Source: Streptococcus mitis (GTDB lineage: Bacteria > Bacillota > Bacilli > Lactobacillales > Streptococcaceae). From it: 64,000 nt of DNA. This document shows, in pieces, positions 10,201-19,187 of this stretch. The notes below the pieces were generated by a model. That model was given only the letters and a program-made list of their open reading frames with translations. It did not search any database and was not told the DNA's origin. The DNA is taken from contig NZ_JPFW01000007.1 in the NCBI RefSeq assembly GCF_000722705.1, positions 62,001 through 126,000 on the forward strand, read 5' to 3'. The position numbers and the translations under genes were made by a program. Every line of letters begins with the position of its first letter. The stretch's first letter is position 1.

Positions 10201-13200
10201 TCTGCGAATAAATTGGTTGAGAATGGTAAAGCTAACGGAACAGGTACAACTCTTCAAAATGTAACAATTGGAGAAGTAAATGGATTACCAGGATTTACAT
10301 TAAATAATGTTGTGAATGGTGAACGAGCTATTCATAAAGCGCAAGTTTACTTACGTCCAAAATACGTGAATGGACAATCATTAGCAGAACGTAATAATGA
10401 AAACCAAAACACAACAACAAATGTTGTAAACTTATACTTCGTACCAATCGATTCAACGAAACCAGTAGTAGAACGTTCAGACTCTAACAACTTGGGAACT
10501 TCAGCAGATGATGCTCCAAGATTAACAGATACTTCTATCACAGCATCTTCACTTGTAAAAGTAACAGATAACTATGATAAAGATGATGTAACGGATTCAA
10601 ACACTAATAGTGTTCGTAATAAGTTAAATGTTTGGGTGAAAAAAGATGGTGTTGAAACTCAAGTCGTTAGAAATGGTCAAGAGCTAACTAATCCTAATGG
10701 TGAAACAGTATTAGGTAGTCTTATTAAGACTGTTGATCCAGCATCTTATGAGTTAATCGCTAAAACAGCAGATACTTCAGGAAATGAAACTGAAAAACAA
10801 AGTCTAGGATTCTTCAAAGTTGGGTATAACTTAAATGTACGTCCAGTAATTAACTTTATCCAATATGAAAAATTAACGGATGATGATAAGAGAACATTAG
10901 TACGAGTAAATGAAGGTGGACAATTAGAAGAGTTACCTAACGGTGCTACAGTTGATGTTACATTTGATACAGAAAATTTAAATCTTGATTACCAAGATAG
11001 ACGAGCTACAGCGACTATTACATTTGCAAATGGTGCTACAACGACTAAAGAAATACCGTATAGAGTGTATCGATCATTCCCACTTGTTAATAAGTTGTAT
11101 GATTTTGCAAAAGTTCCTCTTAAACCTAACTGGTTCTATGATCCTGATTATTATAAAAACGAAGGATTAACAGGAGGCATGAATTGGTTTATAAAAAAAG
11201 AAACAGAAGAGAATGGGCGAAAAGTATTCAAAGATGTACCGCCGAAAGCTAATTCTGGAGAGCATGTTATGCCTAGAGAAATTAATAAATCCATCGATGC
11301 AGGAGCTGGAGAGTATAAATATCTTCTAGGAGCAACTTATCCAACAGGTAGATACGTTGCAAGGGCTACAGATGAATTATCGAAATTAAGACGTGAAGGT
11401 GAAATTGTTCATACGGTATTTGATGTAGGTGCTAATGATACTAATAAAGTTACAGTAAATAGTGGGGATTCATTAACAAGCGACCAAGCAAGAGCAGCAG
11501 TAATGCTAATTAATGGATCGAAAGAATTACCAGAAGGAACTACTTATGCATGGGTGTCAGGGCTTACTGTAACAGGACGCGGTGGAGACGAAGTCGATCG
11601 TGAAGTAAGAGTGACGTTACCGGCTAGTGGTCCAGCAAACGGACCTTTTGCTGCAACACAAACAAAGACTAAAACTGTAAAAGTTAAAGTGAAAATTAAA
11701 CCAACAAAACCAACAGTAACTCCTGACAACAACGGTGATGTAAGAATTGGTTATAATACAAATGAAACAAATGTCAATAAAGTGGAAGTGACATACACTC
11801 CAACGGACACTAATCGATTAGAAGATAATGGGAATGTGACGAAAACTCCTCAAGAAAGAACAACGGTTATCGCTACTAAGGGAACTGATAATCAATGGCG
11901 TATTACAAGTGGTGAGAAAGAAGGAATTAGTGTTAATTCAACTACTGGTGAAATCACTTTGAAAGATCAAGTAGTTAAAGATCAAACAAAAATTCAAGCA
12001 AAAGTAGTTGCCCAAGAAGTTTCAAGTGATGAAAATGACAGTAATAATTCTAAAGATGGTGATCGCGAAATTCCAACAATTGGATTGAATAATACGCTTG
12101 TAGAAGTTGGAAAAGAGTTCAGTCTTCCTCTTGGTTTATCGGATGGAGCAGGAGTAGGTGTAGACGATACAAACATTAAAGTTTCGTTACCAAATGGGGA
12201 AACAGGTCTAACTTACGATGCAACAACAAAATCAATCAAAGGAACAATAAGTACAGTTGCTAAAAAAGACATTACAGTAAGAGTCCTAGATAAAAATGGA
12301 AATAAAGCTAAGAAAATAATCTCTATAGCTGCTGTGAAAGCTAAGCCGATTTATGCGATTAAAGATGAAACAATCGACAATGTAGATACTCCAAGTAACT
12401 TTGTGGAAATGCCTGCTGGTTTAAGCGCCTCTTGGAAAGACAATTCTATACCTACAACAACTGAAGTGGGGAATACGAATAAAACTGTAACGGTCAGTGC
12501 AAACGGCTATGCAGCGATAAATGTGGATATTCCAGTAACGATATATCCAAAAGTAACTTATCGTAAGGTAGGCGGCAATGAAGTGACAGAATACCATGAG
12601 ATTGTTGGACAACCATTAACATCAAGTGTATGGAGAACAGGTGGACGTACGAGAACTGTTACAGCTGATTTCTATGTAGAATTTGAAGGTGGAAATAAAC
12701 CAGAGGGTACAACTATTACATTTAAAGATGGAAATCCAGCTAGTCCAAGTACAACAGCAGGTATAACTACTAAAACGATAGTTGTAACTTATCCGAATGG
12801 AGCAGGAAGAATTGAAAAAAATGTAACGTTCAAGACTTATGGAAATGAAGCGAAGTATGAGACTGGAAAGGATACGATAGAAACAACAGTTGGAACAGAA
12901 TTTAGTAAGATTACTGCAGCAGGAACTATCAAGTTAAGCGATCCGAAGTTGCTAAATCCAGGTAGAATAATCATTGGTTGGTGGAAAAACAATCAAAACT
13001 ATACTCCTGAAAATAAAATCGGTAAACGTAATGAAAACGTCAATGTTTACTTTGGGGAAGCTGTACGAAATGCTCGTGGAGATGGTACGGCTAACTACAA
13101 TGATCAAAATATTACTGTGAATTTAACAGTCAAACCACAAGCGCCGATAATTGCTGAAGATGCCCTGTATGGTAAAGGTGCGACTAAACCGAATGTAACG

Positions 13201-16200
13201 GTAGGAAATCTTCCAACGAACAGTCAACTAGAAACTGGAGCATCAGTTACGGTTGAATTATTCCAAGGGAATAAGAAAGTTGCTTCTAAGACAGTAAACG
13301 GCGGAATAAGTTCAGTTGAATTTAATAATAATGATTATAGCAATAATCTAACTTATAGTGAAAAAGTTCATGCGGTGGTTAGAGTTGCCGGTGGTACTGG
13401 AACTACAGCCTATAACTTATCATCTGCAAATAGTAATGGCATCCAAGTTACTCCTCAAAAACCAACCTTTGATACAACAACAGTGACTTCAACTAGCCGT
13501 ACATTGAGTGGTACTTTAGGCGGATTTGATGCAACTAATAGAGTGGTCAAAGTTCATTTGAATGATGAGAATAATACCACTCTATCTAGTGAAAATAATG
13601 GCGGAGTAACTATCAACGGTAATATATGGACAGCTACGCTTCCTGCTACTGTAAAACTTCGTCAATCAGTCGCTAAAAATGGTGAAACTACAACACCACC
13701 AGCGATTACAGTGGAGAATACAGTCACAGAGGGAACGGTTTCAACTAGAAGTGATAATAAAGCAGTTGAAATGGGAGACTACTCAGTTAATACAACAATT
13801 GCGGGTAGCAAACATGTTGATGTTACAGTACCACATGATGCGAAACGATTAGAATTACGATTCCACAACAGTGAAGAATCAGGAAATAAAACGAATAGTA
13901 TTGTTCTAGTTCGTGGGACAGATGGTACATGGCATACAGATGCAACAAGAGCAGATAATACAGCAGTTACTAATGCGAATGGGTACGTTGGAAGAATTAA
14001 TTCAACTGTAAGTACTACTAATCCAGCAGAAAATAATATTCGTATTGCTCTAAATGAACAAAGCGGAACGACAAAACTTCATATTAAAGAAGAAAATGCA
14101 AGCGGAGATAATACTGAATCATATGGTAGTGGATTAGGACTTCGTGTATATAACCAACCAGAAGCAGGTCAAGAGCCAAGTGCGACAGGTAAGTGGAAAG
14201 TAGTTGGTGTGACGAATACGGCACCTGTTCTATCACATAAAGGAACAGATGCAAGTAGCGAAACAAATCGTAAAGTCTATGACTCAGGAACTACCATCAC
14301 TAAAGAAATGCTAGCAGAGTTAGTAACAGTGACAGATCCAGAAGATAATGCTGCAGATGCGAATAATAAACCATACGGCTCAACAACTCTTGAAATCGTA
14401 TCTGGTTTAACAGAAACACCAGGACAAGCAACACCACCGGGGAATTATACAGTTACTCTAAAGGCTACTGATAGTCAAGGAAGAAAAAGTAATACGTTGA
14501 CGGTGTATGTGGGAGTTAAAGCAGCAACGCCACAAGCACCAACGGTAACAGCAAATCAAACAGACGCAACGTTGAAAGTAACGCCACCAACAGGCGTTGA
14601 TGAGATGAGAATCACGTACATTCCAAGTGGAAGTGAAACATCAAAAGAAATAGTCATTAAGAAAACAGAAACAGGCTGGAGCGGACCAAGCGGAAATGGA
14701 ATCACTATAGGAGCGAATGGAGAAGTAACATTCGACCATACAGTAGCGAAAGATGGAAGCGAAGTAAAAGCGAAAGTTAAGAACGGCAATAGTGACTATA
14801 GTGCAGAAGGAAGCGCAACGGATCCAACGAAAGCAGCAACGCCACAAGCACCAACGGTAACAGCAAATCAAACAGACGCAACGTTGAAAGTAACGCCACC
14901 AACAGGCGTTGATGAGATGAGAATCACGTACATTCCAAGTGGAAGTGAAACATCAAAAGAAATAGTCATTAAGAAAACAGAAACAGGCTGGAGCGGACCA
15001 AGCGGAAATGGAATCACTATAGGAGCGAATGGAGAAGTAACATTCGACCATACAGTAGCGAAAGATGGAAGCGAAGTAAAAGCGAAAGTTAAGAACGGCA
15101 ATAGTGACTATAGTGCAGAAGGAAGCGCAACGGATCCAACGAAAGCAGCAACGCCACAAGCACCAGTAGTGGAAGCAGATCCAGCGAACGCAAGCGTAAG
15201 TGTAACACCGACAGGAGAAGTGGATAAAGTCAAAGTAACGTTCACACCAACAGATGGAACAACTGAGAAAACCATTGAAATTGCGAAAGAGGATGGAGTA
15301 TGGAAAGATAAATCAAATACCCCAGGAGTAACAGTAAATCCAACAACAGGATTAGTGACATTAGACCACACAGTAGCTAAAGATGGAACAGCAGTCAAAG
15401 CAGTAGCAACGAAAGGCAACAGTGACGCAAGTAACGAAGGAACAGCAAATGATCCAGTGAAAGTTTATATTTTGAAAGGTGAACCAGCAAGAGAGTTCGA
15501 AGTAGAAATTCCACTACCGATTGTAGTTCCAGATCCAGAACATTTAACACCACAAGAAATAGAAAAATTGGTGAATAAAGTCAAAGAATCTAATCCAAAT
15601 ACGATTGTTACAGCGGATGATAAGGGTAATGTTACTGTAACTGATAAGACAACTGGTGAATCAGTACTAATCTCAGCAAAAGATTTAACTGTTAAAGACT
15701 TCGACCCAGTGAAACCAGACGAAAAAGTTCCAGTCAAAGACAAAGCCCACTTAACTCCAGAAGAGAAAAAACAAGTGGCAGATAAAGTCAAAGATAAGAA
15801 CCCGGGTAAGGAAGTAACAGTAGGAGACGACGGCACAGCAACAGTGACAGATCTGACAACAGGAATTAGTCATACAATTCCAGGAACAGACTTAGTGAAC
15901 CAAGACTTCGAACCAGTGAAACCAGACGAAAAAGTTCCAGTCAAAGACAAATCCCACTTAACTTCAGAAGAGAAAAAACAAGTGGCAGATAAAGTCAAAG
16001 CTAAGAACCCAGGTAAGGAAGTAACAGTAGGAGCCGATGGCACAGCGACAGTGACAGACCCAACAACAGGCATCAGTCATACAATTCCGGCAACAGACTT
16101 AGTGAACCAAGACTTCGACCCAGTGAAACCAACCGAAAAAGTTCCAGTCAAAGACAAAGCCCACTTAACTCCAGAAGAGAAAAAACAAGTGGCAGACAAA

Positions 16201-17064
16201 GTCAAAGATAAAAACCCAGGTAAGGACGTAACAGTAGGAGACGACGGCACAGCAACAGTGACAGATCCGACAACAGGAATCAGTCATACCATTCCAGGAA
16301 CAGACCTAGTGAACCAAGACTTCGACCCAGTGAAACCAACCGAGAAGGTCCCAGTCAAAGATCCAAGTAACTTAACAAAAGAAGAACAAGATAAAGTTAA
16401 GAAAACGGTAGAAAAAGCAAATCCAGGAAAAGATGTAACAGTCGATTCTAAAGGGAATGCAACCGTTAAGGATCCACGGACGAAAATTTCTCATGAAATA
16501 CCAAATAAAGATTTGGTCATGGTTACTGGAAAAGGAGATTCAACAAAACTAGACCTTCCATCACTTATCATCACTAAATGGGCTGATGAAAATGGCAATG
16601 ACTTGAAGCAACCCGATGCTAAAGCTCCATCAGTACCAGGTGAAGCGAATGAAGCATTTGAACATGGTGAAATTGAAGGTTATGTATTTGTAAGAACAGA
16701 AACTAAAGGTGATGTTGTAACTCATATCTTCAGAAAAGTGAGTCCAGCTAGACCAACAGGTGACGGTCAACAAAGACCAGCTACGCCATCTGATGATACA
16801 AATCGTAGACCAGATACTGCTACCCCTGCTGAGGTGCCAGCTACTCAGCCTACTGAACAACCAAGTCAAACAGTTGAAGTGCCTACTCAATTGCCGAATG
16901 AAGTGTCAGAAACGAATCCATCAGTTTCTCAACCGCAAGCAGTATTGCCAAATACTGGTACGAAAGCAAATCGTGTTACAGGTGCATTAGGAGCTCTCTC
17001 TCTTCTTGGAGCATTTGGCTTACTATTTGCCAAAAAGAAAAAAGACGATGAAGAGGAAGCTTAA
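4216..17064 (+). CDS. Giant YSIRK/LPXTG cell-wall-anchored surface protein 1 (4282 aa)
   Basis: The signal peptide carries YSIRK at residues 16-20 (septal secretion type) and ends near AAAEVV. Two alpha-helical segments follow (about 130-200 and 275-350), then a distinct folded region (about 364-760, rich in aromatic residues and His/Asp) that is the likely ligand-binding head. Residues ~760-3435 are a stalk of Ig-like/beta modules, several with the motif FRGATFNPxxxVxD. Residues 3436-3643 are two identical 104-aa repeats, a diverged third follows, and 3828-4102 are four ~69-aa repeats (DFDPVKPxEKVPVKDKAHLT). Residues 4114-4175 resemble a MucBP-type module (TKWADENGNDLKQPD). A Pro/Thr spacer, LPNTG (4244-4248), a hydrophobic stretch and a KKKKDDEEEA tail form the sortase signal. 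The ligand is unknown; adhesion is inferred from architecture. Confidence 0.93.
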   Translation: MFGKKSNDNGEKLYRYSIRKYHFGAASVAVAALMFFANGGGVAAAEVVTPATANPNAHQLETTMNGGGDSSGTSGRPENTKEINKPAEVSTQASVISDRQVEKETRNSTPLSDVKVQDTLVNKVINTSSVNIADLQTALTELESKLTNVKDDEEKGKFNTVVVEAKKLLGDKEATQEQVNQQLTLVKGTISSVEELLKKQESKVSEEETKKSEKDRSAEVDASNSETAIPVRSARGRKGRTTEVQPVDSGNATPTVGAATSNKVTESKELPTYTNGTDNYALAEEMRKIVKYLQDNGADAAKVAAIKGNYDKLNEKLGLVDENGVLSEEDFNKALANLKQARDFTEGFLNNQPSLQLEAVLPANRHERAADDRVRDSRFPNAYTTPYATAKEFYYEDGQKGSSPYDKYTYLFHTFTESLVANNRTHSPVRDVKRLVYEEVNEVKGGYLWTITFNAAHEDQHDGYAFFSIPKGQVVDNSSITIERTPQVGVAEEVAGTGDLGSRVRNNLFHGTQIGIRRDGANENSLEGLARTNGNPGYYNRRLEGDAGETAKSDDMFEKIADNTAAVYRFQLHGRDKYTISFKTTNTNNTQMDKLYYAAGYRVQQWGRRILAQQWHGRHKYDRSDTDNYPLHVVGNGTFLINQGKHYNTAYPQGAYGFGGHDFDYAPFKADGILGFDDSGRYNSNFDMHQYTARPGSDQPSASYRANAAGQTFEFYDKEGNKLSASQIGMHGADKPGLVEYKVKRKFNDGSADFLNIKFAIKPKTPVFTENLTNSRGQTKNLTVSNGTNGYPITLFREYVENGVKKTEKVATVNANSSGNAVFNGVQIKSGKYYAQSIIPTSAYLDYKNVKHTDVRSDMSASTTVVGDGMAPTIQVGENGKTLATTPANNQVTLFVTPSTDGKVSLKVQMQDDNLGDGMDAFAKGTNANYAINGTYNSRATTYTADGGVTGANGKRDTIKGDLKIQLNQDGGKYKIPTGGLTVTLNAKDKAGNWTNTANPSKTLTVKVLSAVPNEPPVRMLTGNDVQNGAVKQSVKDEVLRKVKELNPDLVNNGVKFEYDTTVGRTNQIKVIYPDGQMTTIDPMKGTKPTKPLVVGPQDGTVSITPQGDTDKVTFQYVPTNETNPKTIIAKKDGNSWGIQGTRPNGITVDSSTGKITITEPTVKDLSNVTATATFLNSDTSDTNQDTAKNPDRDAPTVMMNGRALTERASDNRFVIFRGATFNPTFKVADNSGTVSTFKISGVPEGVWFNKEGNRDNAKTNLPSGTTYQLTKDNVVATTANLGIQEATVSVSDANGNTKNYKFQYTIADVVLKNSPKTVVPNTPQGDPHNFLATTVNGTTVDNDLYFPAHMQFQWVNGGENTPLTTVGTVQKEAKVLFPTNAQNGTTTANGMTIYAPAEIRKTVTFNVKDSAKPQATINGISLGTTSTTPIFTVIRGATFNPELKVWDDSGIIQDINIQNLPRGMAGTNYAGGRQTNRNSEANAYSERLASGTVSDTQTLGEHEATIRVTGSGSTDVSTFKFKYRVIDLELKNTYRTEDADKPIIGLSNNQSIEVTGGTNNISAVDYWKVVDTETKEDRGKAYLPEGITYELERPGGSRGISSNPADASKGATVRMGHYTGKIKVNFTTASDINDNNSKTRTVFAPATIEKPVYYAITPSAPTLKKAVDGTAERTTAGELLYGQAGNKPRIEVSNVVPKGDGAGNVNRDSTRFVRLYSSKDPNTFLAEKEVAGNSTSVIFEPSDYGAKRPNGLEEGEELYAVTRVKHGISTLSGASASELVTGRLEITENSSNRIIQANDQTLNDAEKTGIRIALRNANPRLNLSDDDIKISDTGEIVITKDKKRAWLQTAPNKDNGAGFVTRFANIRNDYKFENIEGLKVPGRDTDKGFAWSNDPSDNRVNSNRSLIYYYDATKGQSFNFNDVLKVLNLREGWSVNHTENPSFVATQGVNKGKAERREDGFGMSGTAFLKDGDYINVLDLVDKDRLRGGQPVSNSANKLVENGKANGTGTTLQNVTIGEVNGLPGFTLNNVVNGERAIHKAQVYLRPKYVNGQSLAERNNENQNTTTNVVNLYFVPIDSTKPVVERSDSNNLGTSADDAPRLTDTSITASSLVKVTDNYDKDDVTDSNTNSVRNKLNVWVKKDGVETQVVRNGQELTNPNGETVLGSLIKTVDPASYELIAKTADTSGNETEKQSLGFFKVGYNLNVRPVINFIQYEKLTDDDKRTLVRVNEGGQLEELPNGATVDVTFDTENLNLDYQDRRATATITFANGATTTKEIPYRVYRSFPLVNKLYDFAKVPLKPNWFYDPDYYKNEGLTGGMNWFIKKETEENGRKVFKDVPPKANSGEHVMPREINKSIDAGAGEYKYLLGATYPTGRYVARATDELSKLRREGEIVHTVFDVGANDTNKVTVNSGDSLTSDQARAAVMLINGSKELPEGTTYAWVSGLTVTGRGGDEVDREVRVTLPASGPANGPFAATQTKTKTVKVKVKIKPTKPTVTPDNNGDVRIGYNTNETNVNKVEVTYTPTDTNRLEDNGNVTKTPQERTTVIATKGTDNQWRITSGEKEGISVNSTTGEITLKDQVVKDQTKIQAKVVAQEVSSDENDSNNSKDGDREIPTIGLNNTLVEVGKEFSLPLGLSDGAGVGVDDTNIKVSLPNGETGLTYDATTKSIKGTISTVAKKDITVRVLDKNGNKAKKIISIAAVKAKPIYAIKDETIDNVDTPSNFVEMPAGLSASWKDNSIPTTTEVGNTNKTVTVSANGYAAINVDIPVTIYPKVTYRKVGGNEVTEYHEIVGQPLTSSVWRTGGRTRTVTADFYVEFEGGNKPEGTTITFKDGNPASPSTTAGITTKTIVVTYPNGAGRIEKNVTFKTYGNEAKYETGKDTIETTVGTEFSKITAAGTIKLSDPKLLNPGRIIIGWWKNNQNYTPENKIGKRNENVNVYFGEAVRNARGDGTANYNDQNITVNLTVKPQAPIIAEDALYGKGATKPNVTVGNLPTNSQLETGASVTVELFQGNKKVASKTVNGGISSVEFNNNDYSNNLTYSEKVHAVVRVAGGTGTTAYNLSSANSNGIQVTPQKPTFDTTTVTSTSRTLSGTLGGFDATNRVVKVHLNDENNTTLSSENNGGVTINGNIWTATLPATVKLRQSVAKNGETTTPPAITVENTVTEGTVSTRSDNKAVEMGDYSVNTTIAGSKHVDVTVPHDAKRLELRFHNSEESGNKTNSIVLVRGTDGTWHTDATRADNTAVTNANGYVGRINSTVSTTNPAENNIRIALNEQSGTTKLHIKEENASGDNTESYGSGLGLRVYNQPEAGQEPSATGKWKVVGVTNTAPVLSHKGTDASSETNRKVYDSGTTITKEMLAELVTVTDPEDNAADANNKPYGSTTLEIVSGLTETPGQATPPGNYTVTLKATDSQGRKSNTLTVYVGVKAATPQAPTVTANQTDATLKVTPPTGVDEMRITYIPSGSETSKEIVIKKTETGWSGPSGNGITIGANGEVTFDHTVAKDGSEVKAKVKNGNSDYSAEGSATDPTKAATPQAPTVTANQTDATLKVTPPTGVDEMRITYIPSGSETSKEIVIKKTETGWSGPSGNGITIGANGEVTFDHTVAKDGSEVKAKVKNGNSDYSAEGSATDPTKAATPQAPVVEADPANASVSVTPTGEVDKVKVTFTPTDGTTEKTIEIAKEDGVWKDKSNTPGVTVNPTTGLVTLDHTVAKDGTAVKAVATKGNSDASNEGTANDPVKVYILKGEPAREFEVEIPLPIVVPDPEHLTPQEIEKLVNKVKESNPNTIVTADDKGNVTVTDKTTGESVLISAKDLTVKDFDPVKPDEKVPVKDKAHLTPEEKKQVADKVKDKNPGKEVTVGDDGTATVTDLTTGISHTIPGTDLVNQDFEPVKPDEKVPVKDKSHLTSEEKKQVADKVKAKNPGKEVTVGADGTATVTDPTTGISHTIPATDLVNQDFDPVKPTEKVPVKDKAHLTPEEKKQVADKVKDKNPGKDVTVGDDGTATVTDPTTGISHTIPGTDLVNQDFDPVKPTEKVPVKDPSNLTKEEQDKVKKTVEKANPGKDVTVDSKGNATVKDPRTKISHEIPNKDLVMVTGKGDSTKLDLPSLIITKWADENGNDLKQPDAKAPSVPGEANEAFEHGEIEGYVFVRTETKGDVVTHIFRKVSPARPTGDGQQRPATPSDDTNRRPDTATPAEVPATQPTEQPSQTVEVPTQLPNEVSETNPSVSQPQAVLPNTGTKANRVTGALGALSLLGAFGLLFAKKKKDDEEEA
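14521..15144 (+). repeat. Two identical 312-bp tandem repeats in giant adhesin 1
   Basis: Copies at 14521-14832 and 14833-15144 show no base difference on reading through them side by side. Each encodes 104 aa beginning KAATPQAPTV in the flanking frame. A third, diverged copy starts at 15145. Confidence 0.9.
15697..16524 (+). repeat. Four 207-bp tandem repeats in giant adhesin 1
   Basis: Units begin at 15697, 15904, 16111 and 16318 (exactly 207 bp apart) with GACTTCGAxCCAGTGAAACC. Each encodes a ~69-aa charged module (xKVPVKDxxHLTxEEKKQVADKVK ... GISHTIPGTDLVNQ). A more diverged unit precedes them, and the last unit is partly diverged. Confidence 0.9.
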
Positions 17065-17120
17065 ATAGATGATCTCATCTGATCCTTAGTAGTTTTCCCT
17101 ACATAAAGTCTTTGTAAATC

Positions 17121-17170
17121 AAAAAGAACTAGAAAAAATCACTCATTTGTGAAAATTCTAGTTCTTTTTT
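17121..17170 (+). terminator. Terminator after giant adhesin 1
   Basis: AAAGAACTAGAA / TTCTAGTTCTTT, a 12-bp perfect stem with a T run. Confidence 0.85.
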
Positions 17171-17201
17171 CGTATTTCATAAACATTTCATATTTGAATT
17201 T

Positions 17202-17207
17202 TATAAT
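17202..17207 (+). promoter_or_regulatory. Possible vexP1 -10 element
   Basis: TATAAT 26 bp upstream of ATG 17233. No convincing -35 is seen. The Shine-Dalgarno GGAGGTG lies just before the ATG. Confidence 0.45.
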
Positions 17208-17232
17208 AGTCTTACAAATATGGAGGTGACAA

Positions 17233-18510
17233 ATGAATCCAATCCAAAGAGCTTGGGCTTATGTCAGCAGAAAACGACTGAGAAGTTTTATTCTATTTCT
17301 GATTTTATTGATCCTATTGGCCGAAATTTCAGCCTGTCTGACTCTGATGAAGTCCAACAAAACAGTTGAAACAAATCTTTACAAATCACTCAACACATCT
17401 TTTTCTATTAAGAAGATAGAAAATGGACAGACCTTCAAGCTGTCGGACCTAGTATCTGTAAGCAAGATTAAGGGACTGGAAAATGTCTCTCCTGAACTCG
17501 AGATAATCGCAAAATTAAAAGACAAGGAAGCGGTGAGTGGCGAGCAGAGCGTGGAGCGTGATGATTTGTCAGCTGCGGATAAGAATTTGGTTAGCTTAAT
17601 GGCTCTTGAGCATTCATCCAAGGATGTTACCTTTACCAGTTCAGCTTTCAATTTAAAAGAAGGTCGACACCTTCAAAAAGGGGATTCAAAGAAAATCCTG
17701 ATTCACGAAGAGTTGGCTAAGAAGAATGGTCTTTCGCTTCATGACAAGATTGGCTTGGATGCTGGACAGTCCGAATCTGGCAAAGGACAGACAGTTGAGT
17801 TTGAAATTGTCGGCATCTTCTCTGGTAAAAAACAAGAGAAATTTACAGGCTTGTCTTCTGACTTCAGTGAAAACCAGGTCTTTACAGACTATGACAGTAG
17901 CCAGACCCTTTTGGAGAATAGTGAACCTCAAGTCAGTGCAGCACGATTCTATGTAGAAAATCCTAAGGAAATGGACGGACTCATGAAGCAGGTGGAAAAC
18001 TTGGCTTTGGAAAGTCAAGGCTACCAAGTCGAGAAGGAAAACAAGGCTTTTGAACAAATCAAAGATTCAGTTGCAACCTTCCAAACCTTTCTGACCATTT
18101 TCCTTTATGGGATGTTGATAGCAGGAGCAGGGGCCTTAATTCTTGTTTTGTCTCTCTGGTTGAGAGAAAGGGTCTACGAAGTGGGAATTTTACTTGCACT
18201 TGGAAAAGGCAAGAGCTCGATTTTCCTACAATTCTGTTTAGAGGTAGTTTTGGTATCTATCGGAGCTTTGCTTCCAGCATTTGTTGCAGGAAACGCAATC
18301 ACATCTTACCTACTCCAAACTCTACTAGCAAGTGGAGACCAGGTGGCCCTACAAGACACGCTAGCTAAAGCAAGCAGTTTATCAACCAACATCCTATCTT
18401 TTGCAGAATCCTATGTCTTTCTAGTTCTGCTTAGTTGCTTATCTGTAGCCCTTTGTTTCCTATTCTTATTTAGAAAATCACCGAAAGAAATTTTATCATC
18501 TATTAGTTAA
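17233..18510 (+). CDS. vexP1: ABC transporter permease VexP1 (FtsX/MacB-like)
   Basis: 425 aa. There is one N-terminal membrane segment (about residues 19-37), a large extracellular region, and three C-terminal membrane segments (FLTIFLYGMLIAGAGALILVLSLW, VVLVSIGALLPAFVAG, YVFLVLLSCLSVALCFLFLF), the layout of MacB/FtsX-type permeases. It is the first gene of the vexP1-vexP2-vexP3 exporter, which in pneumococcus sits beside pep27 and vncRS and was proposed to export the Pep27 peptide. vexP2 starts 12 bp downstream with its own SD (GAAGGAGAAATC). Assignment rests on family plus gene order with vncRS-fba. Confidence 0.9.
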   Translation: MNPIQRAWAYVSRKRLRSFILFLILLILLAEISACLTLMKSNKTVETNLYKSLNTSFSIKKIENGQTFKLSDLVSVSKIKGLENVSPELEIIAKLKDKEAVSGEQSVERDDLSAADKNLVSLMALEHSSKDVTFTSSAFNLKEGRHLQKGDSKKILIHEELAKKNGLSLHDKIGLDAGQSESGKGQTVEFEIVGIFSGKKQEKFTGLSSDFSENQVFTDYDSSQTLLENSEPQVSAARFYVENPKEMDGLMKQVENLALESQGYQVEKENKAFEQIKDSVATFQTFLTIFLYGMLIAGAGALILVLSLWLRERVYEVGILLALGKGKSSIFLQFCLEVVLVSIGALLPAFVAGNAITSYLLQTLLASGDQVALQDTLAKASSLSTNILSFAESYVFLVLLSCLSVALCFLFLFRKSPKEILSSIS

Positions 18511-18522
18511 GAAGGAGAAATC

Positions 18523-19170
18523 ATGACTTTATTACAATTACAAGATGTTACCTATCGTTATAAGAACACTGCTGAAGCAATCCTATATCAGATCAATTAT
18601 CATTTTGAACCCGGGAAATTTTACAGTATTATTGGTGAGTCAGGAGCAGGAAAATCCACACTCTTGTCCCTCCTTGCTGGTCTAGATAGTCCTGTTGAAG
18701 GTTCTATCCTTTTCCAAGGAGAGGACATTCGTAAGAAGGGCTATTCTTATCATCGTATGCATCATATTTCCCTGGTCTTTCAAAATTATAACTTGATAGA
18801 TTATCTTTCTCCACTGGAAAATATCCGCTTGGTCAACAAAAAGGCCAGCAAGGAGACTCTTCTTGAGCTTGGTTTGGATGAAAGTCAGATCAAGCGGAAT
18901 GTTCTCCAGTTATCAGGTGGTCAACAACAACGTGTGGCTATTGCTCGCAGTTTGGTATCGGAAGCTCCAGTTATTCTAGCGGATGAGCCAACAGGAAATC
19001 TAGACCCTAAAACTGCTGGAGATATTATCGAACTGCTCAAATCACTTGCCCAGAAAACAGGTAAATGTGTCATCGTCGTTACCCACAGCAAAGAAGTGGC
19101 ACAAGCGTCAGATGTTACACTTGAGTTGAAAGATAAGAAACTGACTGAAACTCGCAATACTACGAAATAA
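18523..19170 (+). CDS. vexP2: ABC transporter ATP-binding protein VexP2
   Basis: 215 aa. Walker A GESGAGKST (residues 38-46), signature LSGGQQQRV, and Walker B VILADEP followed by TGNLD. It is the ATPase of the LolD/MacB type that powers the VexP1/VexP3 permease pair. A BOX repeat of about 200 bp separates it from vexP3, so vexP3 expression relative to vexP1-vexP2 may be altered by that element. Confidence 0.93.
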   Translation: MTLLQLQDVTYRYKNTAEAILYQINYHFEPGKFYSIIGESGAGKSTLLSLLAGLDSPVEGSILFQGEDIRKKGYSYHRMHHISLVFQNYNLIDYLSPLENIRLVNKKASKETLLELGLDESQIKRNVLQLSGGQQQRVAIARSLVSEAPVILADEPTGNLDPKTAGDIIELLKSLAQKTGKCVIVVTHSKEVAQASDVTLELKDKKLTETRNTTK

Positions 19171-19187
19171 TATGAGCTTTTTCAGTT

